A DNA stretch of 5,180 nucleotides from Pseudomonadota bacterium (lineage in GTDB: Bacteria; Pseudomonadota; Alphaproteobacteria; Acetobacterales; Acetobacteraceae), in the NCBI GenBank assembly GCA_021819535.1, contig JAKAQU010000231.1, positions 1-5,180 of the forward strand, read 5' to 3'. Positions 1 to 5,180 of this stretch are shown here, in pieces. The position numbers were made by a program, and so were the translations under genes. Positions within the stretch are counted from its first letter, which is position 1; every line of letters begins with the position of its first letter. The notes beneath the pieces are model-generated. The model did no database searches. It was given only the letters and a program-made list of their open reading frames with translations, and had not been told where the DNA came from.

Positions 1-703
1 ATTCTTGTGGAAGATAATTTGGGTAGCGTGAAGAAGAAAGAAAAAAATCACAATATTCAATTATTGCCTCGGCGTTTTGTGATTCGTAAGCGGCTCGCTT
101 TGCATCTTGGTTGGCGATATATTCATCCCTGCGCGCTGACCATTCCGCAACTTGTCTTTCATGGTTCTGCTTGATAGCGTTCACCTGCTCCTGCCACGCT
201 CGGTGGTCTGATTCGAATAGCACTTTTTTTTCAGAAATTAATCGCTTTTTCCTGGACGAAATCAACTTGTCGAGGATGCTCAACGACGGGACGTACTTTG
301 AGTCAAGGCTAATCGGCTCCAGAGGTAGCGGCGGCGGCACGGGCTCTTTCTCTGGGAACGGCGTCTTGTCTTTTAAGTTCTTCCAATTAATGGCACCCTC
401 TCGCAGCACCAGCACGTCGCCCACCAGATCAACGCTCAAAGATGCTTTCAGGAGCGAGGACAGTTCGTCAAGTTCTCGTTGCGCCTCGGCAGTCTGTTCC
501 GCCGCAAGAGCCTTTTTTTCCTCCTGTTGCCGCCTTCCGGCTGTTTTCTGTGACCGCTCCTGCTCACGAGCAGCAACGACAGCCCAGCGATCATCCCACG
601 CTTCGATCTGAAGCGATGCCTTTAATTTAACGAGAGATTCCGATTCACCACGAATAAGGCGATGCTTCTTCAATCCATCGTGCCAGAGTTCGAGGCTATA
701 CAT
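1..703 (-). CDS. N-terminal part of a probable Mrr-type restriction endonuclease (restriction system protein), cut by the window edge
   Basis: The frame stays open from an ATG at 703 to the window edge, giving 234 residues and no stop. It begins MYSLELWHDGLKKHRLIRG, followed by a charged, alanine-, glutamine- and glutamate-rich coiled coil at about residues 40-90. Next come INWKNLKDK at 105-113, a proline-rich linker at 115-130, a basic patch SSRKKR at 149-154, and a second helical stretch at about 158-213. The visible part ends in IIEYCDFFLSSSRYPNYLPQE. From memory, this order (DGL start, coiled coil, D/N-W-x-x-LKD, FPE, prolines, basic patch, then EYC...YP.Y.PQE) is typical of restriction system proteins whose C-terminus carries an Mrr_cat nuclease domain cleaving foreign, often modified, DNA. 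That domain lies outside the window, so nuclease activity is inferred. I chose the ATG at 703 for its ribosome binding site and family-like start; an in-frame ATG at 757 would add 18 residues. The codons are more AT-rich than those of the genes to the right, which suggests acquired DNA. Confidence 0.62.
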   Translation of the reverse strand, partial: MYSLELWHDGLKKHRLIRGESESLVKLKASLQIEAWDDRWAVVAAREQERSQKTAGRRQQEEKKALAAEQTAEAQRELDELSSLLKASLSVDLVGDVLVLREGAINWKNLKDKTPFPEKEPVPPPLPLEPISLDSKYVPSLSILDKLISSRKKRLISEKKVLFESDHRAWQEQVNAIKQNHERQVAEWSARRDEYIANQDAKRAAYESQNAEAIIEYCDFFLSSSRYPNYLPQE

Positions 704-710
704 GGGTACA

Positions 711-716
711 CCCCTC
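711..716 (-). promoter_or_regulatory. Ribosome binding site for the restriction-type gene
   Basis: On the minus strand GAGGGG lies 7 bases before the ATG at 703, a good spacing for a purine-rich Shine-Dalgarno sequence. It favours this start over the in-frame ATG at 757. Confidence 0.5.
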
Positions 717-1079
717 GCACTGCACTTCACAGACAGTTGGCCACGACGTGTTTTCATGTCGAAACCTCGAACGACACGAAGTTTTTCGTTGTTTGAGGGT
801 GGCATGGAAGCGATTGCGGCGCTGCATCTGCTGATGGCGCTGACGTCGGCGGTATCCGGAGATGATTTCTGGTCTGGCGGAGCGGATGCCCGCTCCGCGG
901 TGGCGGCGCATCCCGCAGTTCTGCGCGCTGTTTGCGATCCCGGCAGGCGGCGTGCTGGTGGCGCGCAAGGCCGAAAAGCGGCTCGCGGTCGCTGATCGGC
1001 TTGCGGCGTATTTTATCAATCAGCACAATAATGCTCCGCCCATACCGATATCGTCCGGTTTGGTTCAAAATTTACTACA

Positions 1080-1107
1080 GTCATAATATCATTTGTAGGC
1101 CGGTCAA
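1080..1107 (-). promoter_or_regulatory. Candidate sigma-70-type promoter reading towards the restriction-type gene
   Basis: On the minus strand TTGACC (1107-1102) is followed after 16 bases by TATGAC (1085-1080). These match the TTGACA and TATAAT consensus boxes at five and four of six positions. The site lies in the AT-rich part of the intergenic stretch, about 375 bases upstream of the ATG at 703, which would give a long leader. Nothing else in the intergenic stretch looked better by eye. This is a motif match only. Confidence 0.3.
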
Positions 1108-1169
1108 GCGTCGTAAGGCAAAATGATCGGCTGTCTATGAAATAAGAAATTCAACCTGAGACGCCGCCA

Positions 1170-1183
1170 AATTTCCTGAAATT
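1170..1183. repeat. Short perfect palindrome, possible operator
   Basis: AATTTC and GAAATT form a perfect 6-base inverted repeat separated by CT. It lies about 63 bases upstream of the candidate -35 box on the minus strand and about 78 bases past the fabI stop. The size would suit a dimeric regulator, but with arms this short in an AT-rich patch it could be chance. Confidence 0.25.
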
Positions 1184-1260
1184 CGCATCCATGCCCTTGG
1201 TTTTTGTCCCGCTCAACCGTCGGCCGCCGCCACCGCCACGCCCCCCCACGGGCGAAAAAT

Positions 1261-2043
1261 TCACCGCAGAACCACCCCCTCGATATGCATCCCGGCATCG
1301 ACATGGACCACCTCGCCGGTGATCGCATCCCCGACATCGCTGATCAGGGCGAGCGCGGTGCGGCCGACATCGTCGGGCTCGATCAGGCGGTGGAGCGGGG
1401 CCGCCTTCGCGCTCGCATCGAGCAATTCGTCGAAATGGGCGAGCCCGGAGGCAGCGCGGGTTTTCACCGCCCCGGCGGAAATCGCGTTCACCCGGATGCG
1501 CTTGCCCCCCAGTTCATGCGCGAGATAGCGCACCGAGGCTTCCAGCGCCGCCTTCACCGGCCCCATGACGTTGTAGTGATCGACCACTTTTTCGGCGCCG
1601 TAATAGCTGAGCGTGATCACGCTGCCGCCCCGGTCGAGCAGCGGCTCGGCGAGATGGCACATGCGGATCAGGGAGTGGCACGAGATCAGCATCGCCTGCG
1701 CGAAACCCTCGGCCGAGCAATCGGTGAGCCGTCCCTGGAGATCGGCTTTCGGCGCGAAAGCGATGGCGTGGAACAGGAAATCGAGCCGCCCCCATTGCGC
1801 GCGAATGGCCTCGAACACGGCTTCGAGCTGACCCGCAACGGCGACATCGCAGGGGAGAAAGATCGGCGCCCCGAGATCGCGCGCCAGCGGCTCGACGAAG
1901 GGCCTGGCCTTGTCGTTGAGATAGGTGATGGCGAGATCGCAGCCGGCGCCGCGCAGCCGGCGTGCCGCGGCATAAGCCAGGCTGTGCTCGTTGGCGATGC
2001 CGACGATCAGGCCCTTGCGGCCGTTGAGATCAAGAGCTTCCAT
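1261..2043 (-). CDS. fabI: Enoyl-ACP reductase, FabI family
   Basis: This cytoplasmic enzyme is predicted to carry out the NAD(P)H-dependent reduction of trans-2-enoyl-ACP to acyl-ACP, the last step of each round of type II fatty acid elongation. At 260 residues it is full length for FabI. The variant Rossmann motif VGIANEHSLAY is at residues 14-24 and HAIAFAP is at 92-98. SYYGAE is at 146-151, and the catalytic pair is Tyr157 and Lys164 in YNVMGPVK. The Tyr-x6-Lys spacing is the FabI hallmark, in contrast to Tyr-x3-Lys in ordinary short-chain dehydrogenases. VNAISAG (185-191) and GEVVHVDAG (243-251) complete the fold. KTRAASG followed by HFDELLD resembles an alphaproteobacterial FabI subfamily rather than the E. 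coli type (TLAASG), so this may be a second FabI copy. Ala95 aligns with E. coli Gly93, a position where changes affect triclosan binding. The gene starts 66 bases after ccmI, has its own ribosome binding site, and could share the ccm transcript. Confidence 0.9.
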   Translation of the reverse strand: MEALDLNGRKGLIVGIANEHSLAYAAARRLRGAGCDLAITYLNDKARPFVEPLARDLGAPIFLPCDVAVAGQLEAVFEAIRAQWGRLDFLFHAIAFAPKADLQGRLTDCSAEGFAQAMLISCHSLIRMCHLAEPLLDRGGSVITLSYYGAEKVVDHYNVMGPVKAALEASVRYLAHELGGKRIRVNAISAGAVKTRAASGLAHFDELLDASAKAAPLHRLIEPDDVGRTALALISDVGDAITGEVVHVDAGMHIEGVVLR

Positions 2044-2048
2044 CCACT

Positions 2049-2054
2049 CTCTCC
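2049..2054 (-). promoter_or_regulatory. Ribosome binding site of fabI
   Basis: GGAGAG on the minus strand lies 5 bases before the fabI ATG at 2043. It supports that start and shows that fabI, unlike the overlapping ccm genes, has its own initiation signal. Confidence 0.6.
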
Positions 2055-2109
2055 GTGTTCGGTGAGCCGCAATCGCAGCACGATCCGCGGCACCCCGCCT
2101 TGATCTGGC

Positions 2110-2814
2110 TCAGGGGGTCGCGAGATCGAGCCGCTGCTGCACCGCGCCCCGCCAGGGAGCATCGGCGGGGGCGGCGGCGAGCGCCTGGCGGAACAGGGCG
2201 GCGGCCTCGGGTGTCACGCGCCCTGCCGCCTCGCTCATCGCTTCCGCCGTCTCGGCGGCCAGCCCCGGGTCGAAGCCGGCGGCGAGCGCCCGCTGCCAGG
2301 CCTCGGCGGCGGCGGCCGGGTTGCCGCGCGCGTTTTCGGCCTCGCCGAGCAGAATGAAGCCCTGGCGCGCGCGCGGCGAGGCCGGATCCATGGTGGCGAG
2401 CCGAGCGCGGAGCGCCGTGATCAGCGTCTCCTCCTGGCTCGCCGCGGCGAGCCGCGGCGCGAGCGGTGCGGCCGGCATGAATGGCATCCCGCCCGGCAGA
2501 TAAAGCGCGAATGCGGCGAGCGGGATCAACACCAGCGTGATCAGAAGCGGGCGGCGGATGGCGCGCTCGGCGATCTTGTCGGTCTCGGCGGCGGCGGCCA
2601 GAAGACGGCGCTGCAACTCAAGCTCGGCGGCCGCGTATTCGCCGGCATCGATCCGCCCTTCCTCGCGCTCACGCGCGAGTTCGGCGAGCTGGGCCCGATG
2701 AAAGGCGAGCGCCGCCTCGCGCCGCCCGCGCGCATGATGGCGCCGGCGGCGCAGGAGAACGGCGAACGGCGCAAGACAGAGCCCTGTTGCGAGCACGAAG
2801 AGAAGCCAGATCAC
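2110..2814 (-). CDS. ccmI: Cytochrome c maturation protein CcmI (CycH), short form
   Basis: CcmI is an inner-membrane chaperone that binds apocytochrome c and presents it to the CcmF-CcmH haem-ligation complex. The chosen start is the GTG at 2814, whose GTGA overlaps the ccmH stop and which places a membrane helix at once (residues 2-21). An AAGGA lies about 12 bases upstream. A longer frame reaching 2943 would run deep inside ccmH and is unlikely. After the first helix come a basic patch, a charged amphipathic cytoplasmic loop (about 30-86, with REEGRIDAGEY at 50-60) and a second helix (89-106). The periplasmic part has one clear TPR-like repeat (about 149-182, GNPAAAAEAWQRAL) and then GRVTPEAAALFRQAL at 198-212, typical of the family. 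At 234 residues it is much shorter than the roughly 350-400 residues usual for CycH-type proteins, with the loss in the TPR region. The frame is otherwise intact. Confidence 0.82.
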   Translation of the reverse strand: MIWLLFVLATGLCLAPFAVLLRRRRHHARGRREAALAFHRAQLAELAREREEGRIDAGEYAAAELELQRRLLAAAAETDKIAERAIRRPLLITLVLIPLAAFALYLPGGMPFMPAAPLAPRLAAASQEETLITALRARLATMDPASPRARQGFILLGEAENARGNPAAAAEAWQRALAAGFDPGLAAETAEAMSEAAGRVTPEAAALFRQALAAAPADAPWRGAVQQRLDLATP

Positions 2815-3278
2815 GATTTCAGCACATCCTTGAGCGCGCGCTGTTCGGCCGCCGAGAGGGGCAGCGGCGGTGGACGCTTCTGGCGCATGGCGAAAGCGAT
2901 GATGAGGACGCCAGCGGCGAGCGCGAGCGCGGGCGATGCCCACAGGAACCAGGTGAGCGGCTCGAAAGGCGGGCGGAGGCGCACGAAATTGCCATAGCGC
3001 GCCACCATCCAGGCGATGATCGCCTGATCCTTCTCGCCGGCGGCGACATGCTGGCGGACGACGCGGCGGAGATCGCGGGCGAGATCGGCGCCACTATCCT
3101 CGATGCTTTCGTTCTGGCAGACGAGACAGCGCAATTGCCGCCCGATCGCCTCCGCCCGCGCCTCCGCCTTGGGATCGGGGAGCATTTCGGCCGGGTCACT
3201 GATCGCGAACGCCGAGGCGAGCGGCAGCAGGAGACCGAACAGAAGCGCCAGCACCCGGATCATGGGCACCCGGATCAT
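2811..3278 (-). CDS. ccmH: Cytochrome c maturation protein CcmH (CycL), thiol oxidoreductase of haem ligation
   Basis: CcmH is a membrane-anchored periplasmic protein that helps keep the apocytochrome c CXXCH cysteines reduced for haem attachment, working with CcmG and CcmF. The 155 residues start with a hydrophobic signal (about 6-25, possible cleavage after AFA). The family motif LRCLVCQNESI follows at 49-59, with redox cysteines Cys51 and Cys54. ARYGNFVRLRPP at 93-104 corresponds to the conserved YG-D/N-FV-x-x-RPP segment, and a C-terminal membrane helix spans about 109-130. The start is the ATG at 3278, because it overlaps the ccmG stop as ATGA and leads straight into the signal sequence. 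An internal ATG at 3263 is possible. The longer frame beginning at 3407 would lie inside ccmG and encode arginine-rich sequence, so I rejected it. The protein lacks the C-terminal TPR domain fused to E. coli CcmH; the next gene, ccmI, supplies that function. Confidence 0.93.
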   Translation of the reverse strand: MIRVPMIRVLALLFGLLLPLASAFAISDPAEMLPDPKAEARAEAIGRQLRCLVCQNESIEDSGADLARDLRRVVRQHVAAGEKDQAIIAWMVARYGNFVRLRPPFEPLTWFLWASPALALAAGVLIIAFAMRQKRPPPLPLSAAEQRALKDVLKS

Positions 3279-3868
3279 GCGTATTTCCGCAGCAAGGGTG
3301 AAACCTCGTCGCGTACGATCTCGGCGCTCAACGGGCCAGCCCAATGGCCGCGCGCGATCCCGGCGCGGTCGATCAGAAACGTCTCGGGCACGCCATAGAG
3401 CCCCCAATCGATCGCGACCCGGCCGCTCTCGTCACGCGCGAGGCGGAGATAAGGATTGCCATCCTCGTCCAACAGCTTGGCCGCGTCCGCCGCCTGGTCC
3501 TTGTAAGCGATGCCCCAGACGGGAACGCCGGTTTTCGCAAGGCCCATGAGTTCCGGATGCTCGATCCGGCAGGGAACACACCAGGAGGCGAAGAAATTGA
3601 CCAGAACCGGCCGCCCCCCGGCACTGAGCGCGGCGCGGAGATCAGCACTGCCGAAGCCGGTGCTCGCCGGAGCCTGCGCGGGAAGGGGGGCGAAATCAGG
3701 GATCGCGTGGCCGATGAGCGGGTTGTCGACGGCGTGCGGGTCATAACGCCCGGCCTCCATGCGCCGCAACAGGGCATAGAACCCGCCCCCCGCAGCGGCG
3801 GCGGCGAGCAGCGGCAGGCCGAGCAGCAAGCGCCGCGAGACCCCGCGCGCCGGCCCCGCGCCGCTCAT
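3275..3868 (-). CDS. ccmG: Thiol:disulfide interchange protein CcmG (DsbE/CycY)
   Basis: CcmG is a membrane-anchored periplasmic thioredoxin-like protein that reduces disulfides during cytochrome c maturation, normally drawing electrons from a CcdA- or DsbD-type membrane protein that is not in this window. The 197 residues begin with a short basic N-terminus and one membrane anchor (about 13-34). A thioredoxin fold follows: RPVLVNFFASWCVPC at 86-100 holds redox cysteines Cys97 and Cys100, and YGVPETFLID at 158-167 holds the cis-proline Pro161. The GVPE sequence is typical of CcmG rather than of general thioredoxins. VWGIAYKDQ at 117-125 and the acidic stretch DEDGNPY at 134-140 also match the family. 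The start ATG at 3868 overlaps the ccmF stop (ATGA) and no strong Shine-Dalgarno precedes it, so translation probably depends on ribosomes finishing ccmF. The length is normal and nothing appears broken. Confidence 0.95.
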   Translation of the reverse strand: MSGAGPARGVSRRLLLGLPLLAAAAAGGGFYALLRRMEAGRYDPHAVDNPLIGHAIPDFAPLPAQAPASTGFGSADLRAALSAGGRPVLVNFFASWCVPCRIEHPELMGLAKTGVPVWGIAYKDQAADAAKLLDEDGNPYLRLARDESGRVAIDWGLYGVPETFLIDRAGIARGHWAGPLSAEIVRDEVSPLLRKYA

Positions 3869-5180
3869 GCGGAGGCCGCTCGCGCGGCGGCGGCGCGGTG
3901 GCGCGGCGCCCCGATCCGCAAGCGGCGATCGGCGAGCGATAACCCGCCGCCCGCCGCCATCACCAGCGCCCCGAGCCAGATCCAGGGCGCAAGGTAATTG
4001 ACATGGAGCCGCAACACCGCCTTCCCGTCCCGCTCCTCGCCGAGCACGGCATAGAGATCACGCGCGAGATTGGTGCTGATCGCGGTTTCGGTGGTGGTGG
4101 TGCGCTGCAAGGGATAGCTCCGCCGGGAGGGGCTGAGCATGGCGATGGTCCGGCCATCGCGCGCGACCCGGATATCGGCGAGGCGGGCGGAATAGTTCGG
4201 CCCCGGCGCGTCACGCAGATCCATGAGCGTCCAGTGATAGCCGCTGAGTTCGAACGTCTCGCCGGGGGACGCGGCGACGATGCGGTGGCCGGCAACCGCC
4301 ATGCCGGCGATGCCGATCACGGTGATACCCATGCCGGCATGGGCGAGGGCGGCGCCGAAGGCGGCACGCGGAATGCCCGCGAGCCGTGCGAGACTGGCCG
4401 CCAAGGGCAGGCGGAAGAGCCGCACCCGCTCGACGATGTCGGCAAACGCGCCGAGGATCAGCCAGACGCCGCCTCCGAAGCCGAGGGCGGGCAGAACCGC
4501 CATGTGGAAGACGGCGAACCCCCCGGCCGCCAACGCCGCCAACGCCGCCCACCAGAGGCGGATCAGCGCCGGGGCCAGCGCCGCCCGCTTCCATGACAGC
4601 ATCGGCCCGACCACCATCGCCGCGAATAACGGGATCGCGAGCGGAAGGACAGTAGCATTGAAAAACGGCGCGCCGACACTGAGCTGCGCGCCGGCGAGCA
4701 ACTGCGCGAACAAAGGATAGGTGGTACCGGTGAACACCACGGCGGCGATCGCGCATAAAAGCACGTTGTTGAGCACCATGGCCCCTTCGCGCGAAAGGGG
4801 CGCGAAGATCCCGGTCGGCATCAGGCTCGGCGCCCGCCACGCGAACAGGGCCAGGGCGGTGCCGATCACGAGCGCGAGCAGGACGAGAATGAACACGCCG
4901 CGGGCCGGATCATTGGCGAAGGCGTGGACCGAATTGAGAATGCCGGAACGGACCAGGAAGGTTCCGGAGAGGCTGAGTGAAAACGTGCCGATCGCGAGCA
5001 AGACGGTCCAGATTTTCAAGGCGTCGCGCTTTTCGACGACGATCGCCGAATGCACGAGAGCGGTGCCGGCGAGCCAGGGCAGCAGCGAGGCATTCTCCAC
5101 CGGATCCCAGAACCAGTAACCGCCCCAGCCGAGCACGTAATAGGAACACAACGAGCCCAACGCGATGCCCCTGATCAGAA
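3865..5180 (-). CDS. ccmF: Cytochrome c haem lyase subunit CcmF, C-terminal two thirds
   Basis: CcmF is the large inner-membrane protein that takes haem from holo-CcmE and, with CcmH and CcmI, forms the thioether bonds to apocytochrome c at the periplasmic face. The frame is open to the right edge, so about 437 residues are visible of the roughly 650 usual; the start and about 210 residues are missing. Counting from the edge, the haem-handling WWD motif GWGGYWFWDPVENAS is at 17-31. It has Tyr where many homologues have Trp (WGGWWFWD). Conserved histidines that flank haem are in SVHAFANDP (His85) and LAHAGMGI (His280). Many hydrophobic helices follow the WWD segment. The periplasmic segment SYPLQRTTTTETAI (354-367) matches the conserved Y-P...T-E-A-I region, and a last helix precedes a short basic, alanine-rich tail. 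Its stop overlaps the ccmG start by four bases. The TTG at 5160 is an internal leucine codon, not a start. Confidence 0.95.
   Translation of the reverse strand, partial: LIRGIALGSLCSYYVLGWGGYWFWDPVENASLLPWLAGTALVHSAIVVEKRDALKIWTVLLAIGTFSLSLSGTFLVRSGILNSVHAFANDPARGVFILVLLALVIGTALALFAWRAPSLMPTGIFAPLSREGAMVLNNVLLCAIAAVVFTGTTYPLFAQLLAGAQLSVGAPFFNATVLPLAIPLFAAMVVGPMLSWKRAALAPALIRLWWAALAALAAGGFAVFHMAVLPALGFGGGVWLILGAFADIVERVRLFRLPLAASLARLAGIPRAAFGAALAHAGMGITVIGIAGMAVAGHRIVAASPGETFELSGYHWTLMDLRDAPGPNYSARLADIRVARDGRTIAMLSPSRRSYPLQRTTTTETAISTNLARDLYAVLGEERDGKAVLRLHVNYLAPWIWLGALVMAAGGGLSLADRRLRIGAPRHRAAAARAASA

Larger units (their letters stand above)
704..1260. other. Intergenic stretch between fabI and the restriction-type gene, no supported gene
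   Basis: This 557-base stretch separates the fabI stop from the start of the next minus-strand gene. Its middle (about 800-1000) is GC-rich and its flank at about 1010-1190 is AT-rich. Several frames are open on both strands across the GC-rich part, but they overlap each other and have arginine-, proline- or histidine-heavy composition. None gives a protein I recognise. I found no tRNA, insertion sequence end or strong intrinsic terminator. Just after the fabI stop, the minus strand can form a 5-base-pair CGCCC/GGGCG hairpin, but no T tract follows, so I do not call it a terminator. The stretch probably holds the leader and promoter of the restriction-type gene and may include decayed sequence. 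Confidence 0.5.

Noticed and set aside
111..611. Plus-strand open frame of 166 codons, rich in serine, cysteine and arginine
   Set aside because: It is the antisense of the coiled-coil gene on the minus strand; the serine- and alanine-rich runs are the shadow of Glu/Gln/Ala codons there.
696..1068. Minus-strand open frames of 104 and 107 codons upstream of the restriction-type gene
   Set aside because: They overlap each other in different frames, are rich in Arg, His, Gln and Pro, and contain no recognisable domain. The one ending at 696 could be coupled to the next start by its overlap, but nothing else supports it.
993..1132. TGATCGGCT repeated at 993-1001 and 1124-1132
   Set aside because: Nine bases is too short to claim a target-site duplication or attachment site, and no mobile-element ends lie between the copies.
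1218..1258. Hairpin after the fabI stop as an intrinsic terminator
   Set aside because: The CGCCC/GGGCG stem is only five base pairs with a G-rich loop, and no run of T follows on the minus strand.
1204..2103. Plus-strand open frame of 299 codons covering fabI
   Set aside because: The minus-strand frame is an unmistakable FabI with its catalytic residues in place. The plus-strand frame has shadow composition rich in Arg, Asp, Gly and His, caused by high GC content.
2815..2943. N-terminal extension of ccmI to a start at 2943
   Set aside because: It would overlap most of the end of ccmH with arginine- and histidine-rich sequence; the GTG at 2814 overlaps the ccmH stop and leads straight into a membrane helix.
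3279..3407. N-terminal extension of ccmH to a start at 3407
   Set aside because: The extra 43 residues lie inside ccmG, are arginine-rich and precede the signal sequence. The ATG at 3278 overlaps the ccmG stop exactly as the other ccm junctions do.

Overview
The window looks like high-GC alphaproteobacterial chromosome. Acetobacteraceae or a relative is my best guess, from gene content, GC-rich codon use and the FabI subtype; I could not run a taxonomic search. Every gene I can support is on the minus strand, so transcription runs from right to left.

Positions 5180 to 2110 hold the 3' half of a System I cytochrome c maturation operon, in the order ccmF (its start lies beyond the right edge), ccmG, ccmH, ccmI. 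Each junction is a 4-base start/stop overlap (ATGA, ATGA, GTGA), so the genes are probably translationally coupled. Together they encode the periplasmic haem-ligation stage. CcmG and CcmH handle thiol reduction of the apocytochrome CXXCH motif, CcmI holds the apocytochrome, and CcmF joins haem to it. CcmH and CcmI are separate genes here, unlike the fused CcmH of E. coli. CcmI is unusually short.

A FabI-type enoyl-ACP reductase gene (1261-2043) follows ccmI after 66 bases. It has its own ribosome binding site and no evident terminator separates it from ccmI, so it may be the last gene of the same transcript.

Positions 704-1260 hold no gene I can support. The stretch contains a plausible minus-strand promoter (1080-1107), a short perfect palindrome (1170-1183), and a GC-rich patch with only weak competing open frames.

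The left edge, 1-703, is visibly more AT-rich. It encodes the N-terminal 234 residues of a protein that runs off the window. Its N-terminal sequence, coiled-coil, proline-rich linker and the start of the next domain match, from memory, the N-terminal region of Mrr-type restriction endonuclease (restriction system) proteins. The catalytic domain would lie outside the window. The change in composition and gene type suggests that an accessory, possibly defence-related segment begins around 1100-1260, next to a housekeeping operon. I see no RNA gene, CRISPR array, insertion sequence or attachment site.
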